This document shows positions 1 to 6,242 of a stretch of DNA of 15,183 nucleotides, in pieces; positions within the stretch are counted from its first letter, which is position 1; each line of letters begins with the position of its first letter. The notes below the pieces were generated by a model, which saw nothing but the letters and a program-made list of their open reading frames with translations, made no database searches and had not been told where the DNA came from. Origin of the DNA: Clostridia bacterium (GTDB lineage: Bacteria > Bacillota > Clostridia > Oscillospirales > QAMX01); the NCBI GenBank assembly GCA_017556885.1, contig JAFYLV010000084.1, forward strand, positions 1-15,183, written 5' to 3'. The position numbers and the translations under genes were made by a program.

Positions 1-757
1 TCACACCCTCGTAGTTGGAGGAGGAGTAGCCGTAATAGGTCCACAGGAAGGAACAGATACACATCTTCTCGCCCGGCTCGGCAAGCACCTCCAGGGTGTC
101 TGCCGTGATGCGGACGATCTCGCCGGGACCGAGCTCGTGGGCATCCTCATAGTCGAGCTTCTGATAGGCAAAGGACTCGAAGGAGGCGCAGTACCCGTCC
201 TCGTTTTTGCCGATCAGCACGGGGGTTCTGCCAAGCTTGTCGCGGGCGGCGATGATAGAGCCGTCTTCGCAGAGGATGAGAAGGGAAAGACTTCCTTCGA
301 TCTGGTCGGCTACGAATTTGATGCCTTCCGTAAAATCACTCTTGCGGCTGATGAGGGCTGCCACCAGATCGGTGGAGTTTACGGCACCGGCGGTCATGGC
401 GTTAAAGTGGCCGCTGCTTGCGGTAAAATAACGGTCGATAAGATCGTCGGCATTGTTGATGGCGCCGACGGTGCAGATGGCAAACTTGCCGAGGGCGGAA
501 CGGATGAGCAGCGGCTGGGGATCGCTGTCGCTGATGCAGCCGATGGCGGAGGTGCCGCGCATCTCATCAAAGATATGCTCAAATTTGGTGCGGAAGGGGG
601 AATTCTGAATGTTGTGAATGTCGCGCTGCAGCCCGAGCTCTGCATCCCACGCGGCCATGCCGCCGCGGCGGGTGCCGAGATGGGAATGGTAGTCGGTGCC
701 GAAGAAGACGTCCTCAATGACGTCGTGCTTCGAGACCGCGCCGAAAAATCCTCCCAT
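1..757 (-). CDS. Amidophosphoribosyltransferase-like protein (PurF family), 3' end outside window
   Basis: The first 252 codons read as the class II glutamine amidotransferase (Ntn) half of a PurF-type protein. True PurF takes ammonia from glutamine and puts it on PRPP, the first step of de novo purine synthesis. Visible similarities are HLGTRRGGMA (residues 26-35), the SDPQPLL stretch (78-84), VGAINNADDL (97-106) and a SLSLLILCEDG...ARDKLGRTP stretch. The start is fixed by AAGGAGG, which overlaps the purE stop and lies 5 bases before the ATG. Only 9 bases separate it from purE, so the two are cotranscribed. Oddity: the protein begins MGGFFGA where active enzymes begin MCGI(V/F)G, so the nucleophilic Cys is Gly. 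The usual NG pair of the oxyanion hole reads VG at 97-98. The glutaminase is therefore probably dead. The phosphoribosyltransferase half lies beyond base 1 and cannot be judged. Family assignment is firm; the function is uncertain. Confidence 0.85.
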   Translation of the reverse strand, partial: MGGFFGAVSKHDVIEDVFFGTDYHSHLGTRRGGMAAWDAELGLQRDIHNIQNSPFRTKFEHIFDEMRGTSAIGCISDSDPQPLLIRSALGKFAICTVGAINNADDLIDRYFTASSGHFNAMTAGAVNSTDLVAALISRKSDFTEGIKFVADQIEGSLSLLILCEDGSIIAARDKLGRTPVLIGKNEDGYCASFESFAYQKLDYEDAHELGPGEIVRITADTLEVLAEPGEKMCICSFLWTYYGYSSSNYEGV

Positions 758-766
758 GTGGCCTCC

Positions 767-1270
767 TTATGCCTGCGCCTCGGCAAACTCGGCCGAGATC
801 TTGGCATCCTTTGCCAGCACCGCGGCGGCATCGGAGGCGTGCTTGGCATCCAGCTTTGCGGCGAGGTCCGCATCCTCCACGGCGAGGATCTGCGCGGCAA
901 GCAGTGCGGCGTTTCCGCCACCGTTGACGGCAACGGTGGCCACGGGGATGCCGGTGGGCATCTGCACGGTGGAGAGCAGGGCATCCATGCCGTCCAGATA
1001 GGCGGAGGCACAGGGGATGCCGATGACGGGCAGGGTGGTGTTTGCGGCGATGGCGCCGGCAAGATGCGCGGCCATGCCGGCGGCGGCGATGAGAACGCCA
1101 AAGCCGTTCTTGCGAGCGTTCAGTGCGAAGTCGCGCGCCTCAACAGGGGTGCGGTGTGCGGAGAAAACGTGCACCTCAAAGGGAATGGCAAGGGCGGCGA
1201 GCATGTCGGTCGCCTTGCGGATAACGGGCAGATCGCTGTCGCTGCCCATGATGATCCCGACTTTTTTCAT
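767..1270 (-). CDS. purE: N5-carboxyaminoimidazole ribonucleotide mutase (class I PurE)
   Basis: A cytosolic enzyme of de novo purine synthesis that converts N5-CAIR to CAIR. The 167-residue length is normal for class I PurE. Family motifs are in order: MGSDSD near residues 8-13, FSAHRTP (36-42, holding the catalytic His), AAAGMAAHLAGAIAA (62-76), LPVIGIP (80-86), GMDALLSTVQMPTGIPVATVAV (94-115) and NGGGNAALLA. It is the first gene after a ZTP riboswitch and precedes a purF-like gene, as expected of a purine operon. The start is fixed by homology, because the protein must begin KKVGIIMGSDSD. The ribosome site is poor: the nearest match, AAAGGA, lies about 14 bases upstream inside a small GGAT/ATCC hairpin. 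Identification is secure. Confidence 0.97.
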   Translation of the reverse strand: MKKVGIIMGSDSDLPVIRKATDMLAALAIPFEVHVFSAHRTPVEARDFALNARKNGFGVLIAAAGMAAHLAGAIAANTTLPVIGIPCASAYLDGMDALLSTVQMPTGIPVATVAVNGGGNAALLAAQILAVEDADLAAKLDAKHASDAAAVLAKDAKISAEFAEAQA

Positions 1271-1315
1271 GTGTGGATACCGGATCCTTTCTGTAAATCA
1301 AATTCGCGGAAAAGT

Positions 1316-1351
1316 GAAAAAGACAGTCCTGTCCCCAATCGAACAGAACTG
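1316..1351 (-). terminator. Intrinsic terminator of the purE leader (riboswitch expression platform)
   Basis: On the minus strand an 11-bp stem, CAGTTCTGTTC with GGACAGGACTG (two G-U pairs), encloses a GATTGG loop and is followed by TCTTTTT. It lies between the ZTP aptamer and purE. The first two bases of its 5' arm (1351-1350) are also the last two of the aptamer P3 stem, so the two folds compete. This fits a genetic ON switch in which ZTP or ZMP binding prevents termination. Confidence 0.85.
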
Positions 1352-1424
1352 CCCAGGCGGTCGGCATATATGTTTTTTGCTCCACCGTGGTCAGCTCCAC
1401 TCATCCGCCAGTTACAAAAAACAA
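1350..1424 (-). promoter_or_regulatory. ZTP/ZMP riboswitch (pfl motif) aptamer
   Basis: All parts of the pfl fold can be drawn. P1 pairs TGTTTTTT (1423-1416) with AAAAAACA (1378-1371). Inside it is the conserved ACTGGCGG (1412-1405), then a P2 hairpin GTGG-AGCTGA-CCAC, then GGTGGAGC. The 3' domain is a small hairpin TGCC (1366-1363) with GGCA (1353-1350), whose loop CCGCC pairs with GGCGG to form the pseudoknot. The conserved CCGCCTGGGCA is intact. The class senses ZTP/ZMP (AICAR), a sign of 10-formyl-THF shortage, and commonly controls purine and folate genes. The position before purE is typical. Confidence 0.93.
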
Positions 1425-1437
1425 TAAGTTCTCTATA

Positions 1438-1466
1438 ATTATACAGGAAGCCCCTCTTCAAGTCAA
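1438..1466 (-). promoter_or_regulatory. Promoter of the purE operon
   Basis: TTGACT (1466-1461) and TATAAT (1443-1438) are separated by exactly 17 bases, near consensus for a housekeeping sigma factor. The expected start of transcription is near 1431, just upstream of P1 of the ZTP aptamer, so the whole riboswitch is in the transcript. Confidence 0.9.
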
Positions 1467-1544
1467 TAAAAAGGCTGAAAATGGCGGCTTTTTTCAGTAA
1501 AAATGTTGATGTGAAAGGTGAGGCTTCCTTTGTGAAATTTGACG

Positions 1545-1581
1545 GGAAAACAAAGAGCGCCTGCTCGTTATGCAGGCGCTC
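1545..1581 (-). terminator. Intrinsic terminator of the penicillin-binding protein gene
   Basis: A perfect 10-bp stem, GAGCGCCTGC with GCAGGCGCTC, has a 7-base loop and is followed by TTTGTTTTCC on the minus strand. It starts 12 bases after the stop codon and closes a one-gene transcript. Confidence 0.92.
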
Positions 1582-1593
1582 ATAAGGCGGGTA

Positions 1594-4092
1594 TCAGTGG
1601 GCTTTGCAGTAGGTGTTATAGGCCGTGCTCTGACCGGAGGCAAGCACGGGCGTGGGATAGTAGTAGGTGAGGCCTTCAATATCCGTGGTGGGCAGACCGC
1701 CGGCGTGGAGGGTGTACTGCTCATCGGCGATCTTCACACCGGAAACGGTGTAATAGCGGTTGAGATTCAGAACACCGACGGTGGTGGTGCCGGGACAGTA
1801 GGCCGTCGCGAGGGTCTTGGTGGAGGGATCGAAGGCGGCGTGCACGTGCAGGGCGCAGATTTCGGTAGGCTCATCGCCCTTGACGAATTTGCCGGTGGCG
1901 GCACGGGTGCCGCGCAGGTCGGCGGCGCAGGCGGAGGAAGGAATGCCGCCGCTGCAGGTGCAGTACTGGGCTTCTACCAGCGGGAGATTGGTGGCAAACT
2001 CGCCCACGGGCTCAAGACCGGCGTGGATCTTTTCCATGACCAGCTTCCAGGCCTTCAGAGCGGGGTTGCCGGAGGCACCGGTGATGACCTGGGGTTTATC
2101 GTAGCCGTACCAGCAGCCGGCCACATAGTAGGGGGTGTAGCCGACGAACCAGCGGTCCTTATTGTCGTTGGTGGAACCGGTCTTACCGGCGGTGGCCATC
2201 TTGGAGATCTTGGCGGCGGTACCGGTACCGTGGCTGACGACACGGGAGAGCAGGGTATTCATGTAATAGACCGACTTTTCGGAGAGAACGACCTCCATGT
2301 CGGGGATGTTGTTGAGAATGGTCTCACCCTCGGAATCCACCACATGGGTATAGGAGCGGGGAGAGGTGTGGATACCGTCGTTTGTGAAGGTAACATAGGC
2401 GGCCACCAGCTCCCGGAGGGTGATGCCGTCGGTCAGACCGCCGAGGGCCAGCTGGGGATAACCGATGTCGGTATAGGAATTGCCGGTCTTGTTGGTCTTT
2501 TCGCGCACAAGGCTCTCAAGACCCATCTTCTCCGTGGCGAAATCAAAGGCGGTGTCCAGACCGAGATCCTGCAGCACGCGAACGGCCACGGTATTGGTGG
2601 AATCCTCCACGGCCTCCATGACGGTGATCATGCCGCGGTAGGGAGAGTAATAGTTCTCCGGCCAGACCTTCTTTTTCAGAACGGTGACCTCGCCGCCCTC
2701 TTCCTCGGGCTCGATGGTGAGATCAAGGCCGGTCTCATCCACGAAGCTTCCGTTGCGGATGTAGAACATGGGGGAATCGTCATAGACGGAGTAGGGGGTG
2801 ATGAGGCCGTACTCCACCGCCGGGGCATAGACGGTGATGGGCTTAATGGAGGAACCGGGCTGACGCTTGGACATGGTGGCGCGGTTGAGACCGCGGTTGT
2901 CAAGCTTGACGCCGCGGCCGCCAACAACGCCCTTGACGTTGCCTTCGGTATCGTAGACGATCATGGCCGACTGAGGCTGGATGGAGGTGTTAAGGATCTG
3001 CCAGTTGGCATCGTTTTCAAAGACGTCCTCCATGACCTTCTGCACGTTCGGATCCACAGTGGCATAGATGGAGAGACCGCCGCGGTAGAGAAGCTGGGTG
3101 GCGATGGAGCGGGAATATCCCTTTTTCTCCATGAGGTCTTCGATGATATCCTCCATGAGCATATCGGTGAAGTAAGAGTTGATGCCGTCGTCATCGTCAT
3201 CGTCTTCCGTCTCCACGGCAAAGACCAGCTCGGTGTTCTTTGCGGTCTCGTAGGCCTCGTCATCGATGATGTTGAGCTGATGCATCTTCCAGAGGATGTC
3301 CTTCTGGCGCTTAATGTTGTGTTCCGGATAGTTCAGGGGATCGTAGTAATAGGGCAGATTGGTGATGCCGGCGATGGAGGCACACTCCGGCAGGGTCAGC
3401 TCGCTGACATCCTTGCCGAAATAGGTCTTCGCGGCGGAGGCCACGCCGTAGCAGCCGTGACCGAGGTTAATGGTGTTGAGATAATATTCGAGGATCTGTT
3501 CCTTGGAAAGCTCCTCCTCCACCTTCAGGGCGCGGAGGATCTCCGTCACCTTGCGCTTGATGGTGACGTCGTCATACTCGGTGATGTTCTTGATGAGCTG
3601 CTGGGTGATGGTGGAGCCGCCGTAGCTGGAATCCCACGTCAGGGCAAGCTGCAGGAAGGCGCCGACGGTACGTTTCCAGTCCACGCCGTTGTGATCCCAG
3701 AAGCGCTCGTCCTCAATGGCGACGATGGCGCGCTTGAGATCCTCGGGGATCTGGTCATAGCTCACCCATTCGCGGTTCTGGGTGCCGTGAAGCTTTGCGT
3801 ATTCCTTCGCGTTTCCGTCCTTGTCGGTGTAGTAGATGGTGGTGGTGTAATCCAGCTTGATGGACTGGAAGCTGGTGTCAAATTCCACGTCGATGCTGGT
3901 CTGCACATACACGGCAAAGGCGGTGGCGCAGATGGAGAAGGTCATGACAAGGATCATGACCGCCGTGCCGATGGCAAACCAAAGACGCCGGCGGCGTTCC
4001 GGGTTCTTCTGCTTCTTTGCGCGGTGCGCGGAAATGCGCTTTGCGGTGCTGCCGAGGATGGCTTTGGCTTTGTCGGTAAAGGATCGTTTCAA
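1594..4092 (-). CDS. Class A penicillin-binding protein (bifunctional glycosyltransferase/transpeptidase)
   Basis: Membrane-anchored peptidoglycan synthase that polymerises lipid II and cross-links the stem peptides. With the TTG start it has 832 residues. Order: a basic cytoplasmic tail; one membrane segment (about 37-63); a GT51 domain with EDERFWDHNGVD (from about 127, catalytic Glu), GGSTITQQ (158-165) and KVEEELSKEQILEYYLN; a linker with six consecutive Asp; a transpeptidase domain with SSIK (catalytic Ser about 414), STN (498-500) and KTGST (637-641); and a Cys-containing C-terminal tail. All catalytic motifs are intact. Start choice: AAGGAGG (4105-4099) lies 6 bases before TTG at 4092. 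An in-frame ATG at 4116 would place that ribosome site inside the gene and has no site of its own. Single-gene transcript with a strong terminator. PBP1A/ponA-like; the exact paralogue is not resolved. Confidence 0.95.
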   Translation of the reverse strand: MKRSFTDKAKAILGSTAKRISAHRAKKQKNPERRRRLWFAIGTAVMILVMTFSICATAFAVYVQTSIDVEFDTSFQSIKLDYTTTIYYTDKDGNAKEYAKLHGTQNREWVSYDQIPEDLKRAIVAIEDERFWDHNGVDWKRTVGAFLQLALTWDSSYGGSTITQQLIKNITEYDDVTIKRKVTEILRALKVEEELSKEQILEYYLNTINLGHGCYGVASAAKTYFGKDVSELTLPECASIAGITNLPYYYDPLNYPEHNIKRQKDILWKMHQLNIIDDEAYETAKNTELVFAVETEDDDDDDGINSYFTDMLMEDIIEDLMEKKGYSRSIATQLLYRGGLSIYATVDPNVQKVMEDVFENDANWQILNTSIQPQSAMIVYDTEGNVKGVVGGRGVKLDNRGLNRATMSKRQPGSSIKPITVYAPAVEYGLITPYSVYDDSPMFYIRNGSFVDETGLDLTIEPEEEGGEVTVLKKKVWPENYYSPYRGMITVMEAVEDSTNTVAVRVLQDLGLDTAFDFATEKMGLESLVREKTNKTGNSYTDIGYPQLALGGLTDGITLRELVAAYVTFTNDGIHTSPRSYTHVVDSEGETILNNIPDMEVVLSEKSVYYMNTLLSRVVSHGTGTAAKISKMATAGKTGSTNDNKDRWFVGYTPYYVAGCWYGYDKPQVITGASGNPALKAWKLVMEKIHAGLEPVGEFATNLPLVEAQYCTCSGGIPSSACAADLRGTRAATGKFVKGDEPTEICALHVHAAFDPSTKTLATAYCPGTTTVGVLNLNRYYTVSGVKIADEQYTLHAGGLPTTDIEGLTYYYPTPVLASGQSTAYNTYCKAH

Positions 4093-4098
4093 GACGTA

Positions 4099-4105
4099 CC
4101 TCCTT
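4099..4105 (-). promoter_or_regulatory. Shine-Dalgarno site that selects a TTG start
   Basis: AAGGAGG lies 6 bases upstream of TTG (4092-4090) of the penicillin-binding protein gene. It falls inside the longer frame that opens at ATG 4116, so it argues against that ATG. Confidence 0.8.
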
Positions 4106-4181
4106 ACGTGCCGCATAAACTTGCGCGGCGGTGAGAAACTATGTGCGGAAATCGGAATGTATACGGATAAACTGCCGGTCT

Positions 4182-4230
4182 GCCGTCCGCCGGAAAAGAA
4201 GGACGGCCTCCGCCAAAGTTTTTGGCGGAG
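4182..4230. repeat. Two abutting perfect hairpins before the small membrane protein gene
   Basis: The first inverted repeat is GCCGTCC (4182-4188) with GGACGGC (4201-4207), loop of 12. The second begins at the next base: CTCCGCCAAA (4208-4217), loop GTT, TTTGGCGGAG (4221-4230). It ends one base before the GGGAG ribosome site of the next gene. No U-run follows on either strand. It could be a structured 5' leader or a copy of a dispersed palindromic element; one copy cannot decide. Confidence 0.7.
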
Positions 4231-4241
4231 CGGGAGTGAAT

Positions 4242-4577
4242 ATGCAGAAAATCAGAATGGCAGCCCTTGCGGGGGCTCTTGCCGCGGCGGTGATATGCCT
4301 TGCGGCGGTGATCGGCGGAAGAAATACGGTGGATGAGCGGCCGAAGGTCGTTGAAGCTCCGCCGGCGGAGGATACGGAGGCGCCCTATCACGTCCGCCTG
4401 ACAGAGGAGGGGCTCGCCGTTTATTTCGGCGGCCGCCGAACGGGGGAACCGGACGAGACCGTCCGGATCGACACCGGACTTCTGACCGGGGAGGATCGAC
4501 TGCGCCTTGGCGCGGGAATGGATCTTGCGGTGCGGGAGGAATATTTGATGCTTCTGGAAAGCCTCGCGGGAAGCTAA
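4242..4577 (+). CDS. Small membrane-anchored extracytoplasmic protein, unknown function
   Basis: A 111-residue protein. Residues about 6-26 are a hydrophobic Ala-rich segment after a short basic start (MQKIRM), with no lipobox Cys, so a signal anchor or signal peptide is likely. An acidic, Pro-rich linker (about 33-48) follows, then a compact domain from YHVRLTEEGLAVYFGG to LLESLAGS. That domain resembles the small BofC-C-like domain common in clostridial anchored proteins (pattern Y-x-[VL]-x(4)-G-x-[LV]-A-[VL]-[YF]); this is recollection, not a search result. The start at 4242 is chosen because GGGAG sits 5 bases upstream and the membrane segment follows directly. The frame stays open to 4131, but that extension is basic, has no ribosome site and runs through the hairpins. 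The TAA overlaps the TAG of the convergent RNHCP gene. Confidence 0.72.
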   Translation: MQKIRMAALAGALAAAVICLAAVIGGRNTVDERPKVVEAPPAEDTEAPYHVRLTEEGLAVYFGGRRTGEPDETVRIDTGLLTGEDRLRLGAGMDLAVREEYLMLLESLAGS

Positions 4578-4591
4578 CGGCCTGCCCGCGA
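4564..4591. repeat. Inverted repeat centred on two convergent, overlapping stop codons
   Basis: TCGCGGG (4564-4570) and CCCGCGA (4585-4591) form a 7-bp inverted repeat centred within a base of the shared CTAA (4574-4577), where both convergent genes stop. There is no T-run on either side, so it is not a canonical intrinsic terminator. It could still block convergent transcripts or stabilise the 3' ends. Confidence 0.45.
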
Positions 4592-4897
4592 CATCAGATC
4601 GAAGACCAGGCGGCGGTCGTCGGGCTGGTCGGTATCTTCCGCCACCTTGTTTTTGATGCGTTTTCCGCATTTTTTGCATTCGTGGACGATCTGATACCCC
4701 TTGGCACCGGAATATTCAATGCCGACGGGGGCCATGATGCCGCCGCAGTCGCTTTCGCGGTCGCCGGGGGCTTCGTCCACGTGCTTGGAATGGAGACAGA
4801 AGGGGCAGTGGTTGCGGAAACTGCCGTTGGTCAGCGGATGGACCTCCGCTCCGCAGTTTTCGCAGATAAAGCCGGTATTTTCAGTTTTACGGCTCAT
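4574..4897 (-). CDS. RNHCP domain zinc-binding protein
   Basis: A 107-residue protein carrying the family signature FRNHCPFC (27-34). Cysteines are arranged as C12-x2-C15, C31-x2-C34, C51 and C74-x2-C77, suggesting two zinc-binding knuckles. The function of the RNHCP family is unknown to me; a nucleic acid or ribosome link would be a guess. The start is chosen because the ATG lies 6 bases after GGAGG inside the last codons of folC. The 11-base overlap suggests translational coupling. It is the last gene of the oxidoreductase-valS-folC operon. Its TAG overlaps the TAA of the convergent gene by 3 bases. Confidence 0.9.
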   Translation of the reverse strand: MSRKTENTGFICENCGAEVHPLTNGSFRNHCPFCLHSKHVDEAPGDRESDCGGIMAPVGIEYSGAKGYQIVHECKKCGKRIKNKVAEDTDQPDDRRLVFDLMSRAGR

Positions 4898-6164
4898 AAA
4901 TACCCTCCAATGCCCTGGAAATATGGCCGAAAGAGCCGCAAAGCAGCACCCGGCCGCCGGATGTTTTTGCTGCCGCAGCCGCGGCGCGTAGTCCCGCTCC
5001 GGGATCGGGCAGGACGTGGACCTCCTGGCAGACGGACCGGGCCTCTTCGGCCACGAGGTCTGCGGAAAGCGCCCGGGGATTGTCGCTTTGCACGGCGTAA
5101 AAGGCGGTGCATTTTTCCGCCACGCGTCGGATACAGGCAGCATAGTCCTTGTCCCGGTACATACCCATAACGGCATATAGGGGACGGTCGGACAGATGAC
5201 GCTCCACCGCCCGGATCAAAGCCTCTGCCGCGGCGGGATTGTGTCCGGCATCCGCATAGATCTCCGGATGCTCCGAGATACGGGAAAAACGGCCGGTGAG
5301 CCGGGCGTTTTTTATGCCGGAAAGCGCGGTTTTTACATCAAATTCGCATCTTTTGGCGAATTCGGTCAGGGCAGCAGCGGCGATCACGCCGTTCTGCCGC
5401 TGGAAATCGCCGCCGAAGGGCATGATGATGTGATGCCCCTCAAAGTCAAATTCCGTCCGCTGGGGAAGGAAAAGAACATTTTCTGCCAGCTTGGGATCGG
5501 GGAGAACGAGCCGGGCGCCGAGGCGATCGGCCTCCCGGCGGATGACGGCGAGCGCCTCCGGGTGCTGATCTGCCGGGGTGACGACGGAGCAGCCCTGTCG
5601 CAGGATGCCGCACTTTTCCTCTGCCACGGCGGAGACCGAGGTGCCGAGGAAGGCGGAATGGTCCAGCGAGATGGGAGTCAGCACGCAAACTTCGGTGACG
5701 GAAAAAACATTGGTGGCATCGCCCCGTCCGCCCATGCCCACTTCCATTACGGCATGGGTGATGCCGCGGCGGCGGAAATGTACCAGCGCAAGGGCTACGA
5801 AAAGCTCAAATTCCGTCGGCGGATCGCCGGCGGACTCCAGAGCCTGCCAGTGAGGCAGCACTTCATCGGCGGCGGCGCAGAGATCGGCATCGGAAATATC
5901 CTCGCCCGCGGCGGAGATGCGCTCGTTAATACGGAAGATCTCCGGGCTCATGAAAGCACCGGCAGAAAGTCCGGCAGAAAGCAGCCCTGCGTAAACGGCG
6001 GCGGCGCAGCTTCCCTTACCGTTGGTGCCGGTGATATGTACGACGTGCAGTCTCTCCTGCGGATTGCCAAGGGCAGCAAGCAGCGCACGCACGCGGGAAA
6101 GCCCCGGCCGGGAGCCGAGGGCACGGGTGCGCGCGATAAAACTGCAAAATTCCGCTGGGGTCAT
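4887..6164 (-). CDS. folC: Folylpolyglutamate synthase / dihydrofolate synthase family (FolC)
   Basis: Cytosolic ATP-dependent ligase that adds glutamate to dihydropteroate and/or reduced folates. The 425-residue length is usual for the Mur-ligase-like FolC family. Seen in order: P-loop GTNGKGS (46-52), MSPEIFRINERI (72-83), EVGMGGRGDATN (141-152), SLDH (166-169) and EKCGIL (183-188, with the usual carbamylated-Lys region nearby). Then LTGRFSRI, DAGHNPAA (305-312) and LCGSFGHISRAL close to the C-terminus. AAAGGA lies 8 bases before the ATG. It lies 78 bases after valS in the same direction, a common order (valS-folC) in Firmicutes, and overlaps the RNHCP gene. Whether it also has dihydrofolate synthase activity cannot be told from sequence. 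Confidence 0.96.
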   Translation of the reverse strand: MTPAEFCSFIARTRALGSRPGLSRVRALLAALGNPQERLHVVHITGTNGKGSCAAAVYAGLLSAGLSAGAFMSPEIFRINERISAAGEDISDADLCAAADEVLPHWQALESAGDPPTEFELFVALALVHFRRRGITHAVMEVGMGGRGDATNVFSVTEVCVLTPISLDHSAFLGTSVSAVAEEKCGILRQGCSVVTPADQHPEALAVIRREADRLGARLVLPDPKLAENVLFLPQRTEFDFEGHHIIMPFGGDFQRQNGVIAAAALTEFAKRCEFDVKTALSGIKNARLTGRFSRISEHPEIYADAGHNPAAAEALIRAVERHLSDRPLYAVMGMYRDKDYAACIRRVAEKCTAFYAVQSDNPRALSADLVAEEARSVCQEVHVLPDPGAGLRAAAAAAKTSGGRVLLCGSFGHISRALEGIYEP

Positions 6165-6199
6165 GGCAGGATCCTTTCGGGAGGCATAACACGCAGGAA

Positions 6200-6223
6200 G
6201 CCCCGCCCCGGACGGGACGGGGC
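6200..6223 (-). repeat. GC-rich hairpin between valS and folC
   Basis: GCCCCGTCCC with GGGGCGGGGC forms a 10-bp stem (one G-U pair) and a GTCC loop in the 78-base valS-folC gap. The following bases are TTCCTGCGTG, not a U-run. An attenuating, processing or mRNA-protecting hairpin is more likely than an efficient terminator. Confidence 0.6.
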
Positions 6224-6242
6224 ATTCCGCGCAGGTTTCGGG

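Noticed and set aside
137..1438. Long open frame of 433 codons on the plus strand opposite purF/purE
   Set aside because: It is a shadow of two well-motivated minus-strand genes and crosses the ZTP riboswitch; its Gly/Val/Ala-rich product has no motif.
1467..1500. Possible hairpin AAAAAGGC...GGCTTTTTT between the purE promoter and the PBP terminator
   Set aside because: The arms pair only through A/T runs with mismatches in the GC part; not a convincing stem.
1570..4134. Open frame of 854 codons opposite the penicillin-binding protein gene
   Set aside because: An artefact of GC-biased third positions. The minus-strand gene carries all GT51 and transpeptidase motifs; the plus product is low-complexity Gly/Val/Asp/His.
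4131..4241. 37-residue N-terminal extension of the small membrane protein
   Set aside because: No ribosome site; it runs through the two hairpins and is highly basic, unlike a signal segment. ATG 4242 has GGGAG and leads into the membrane segment.
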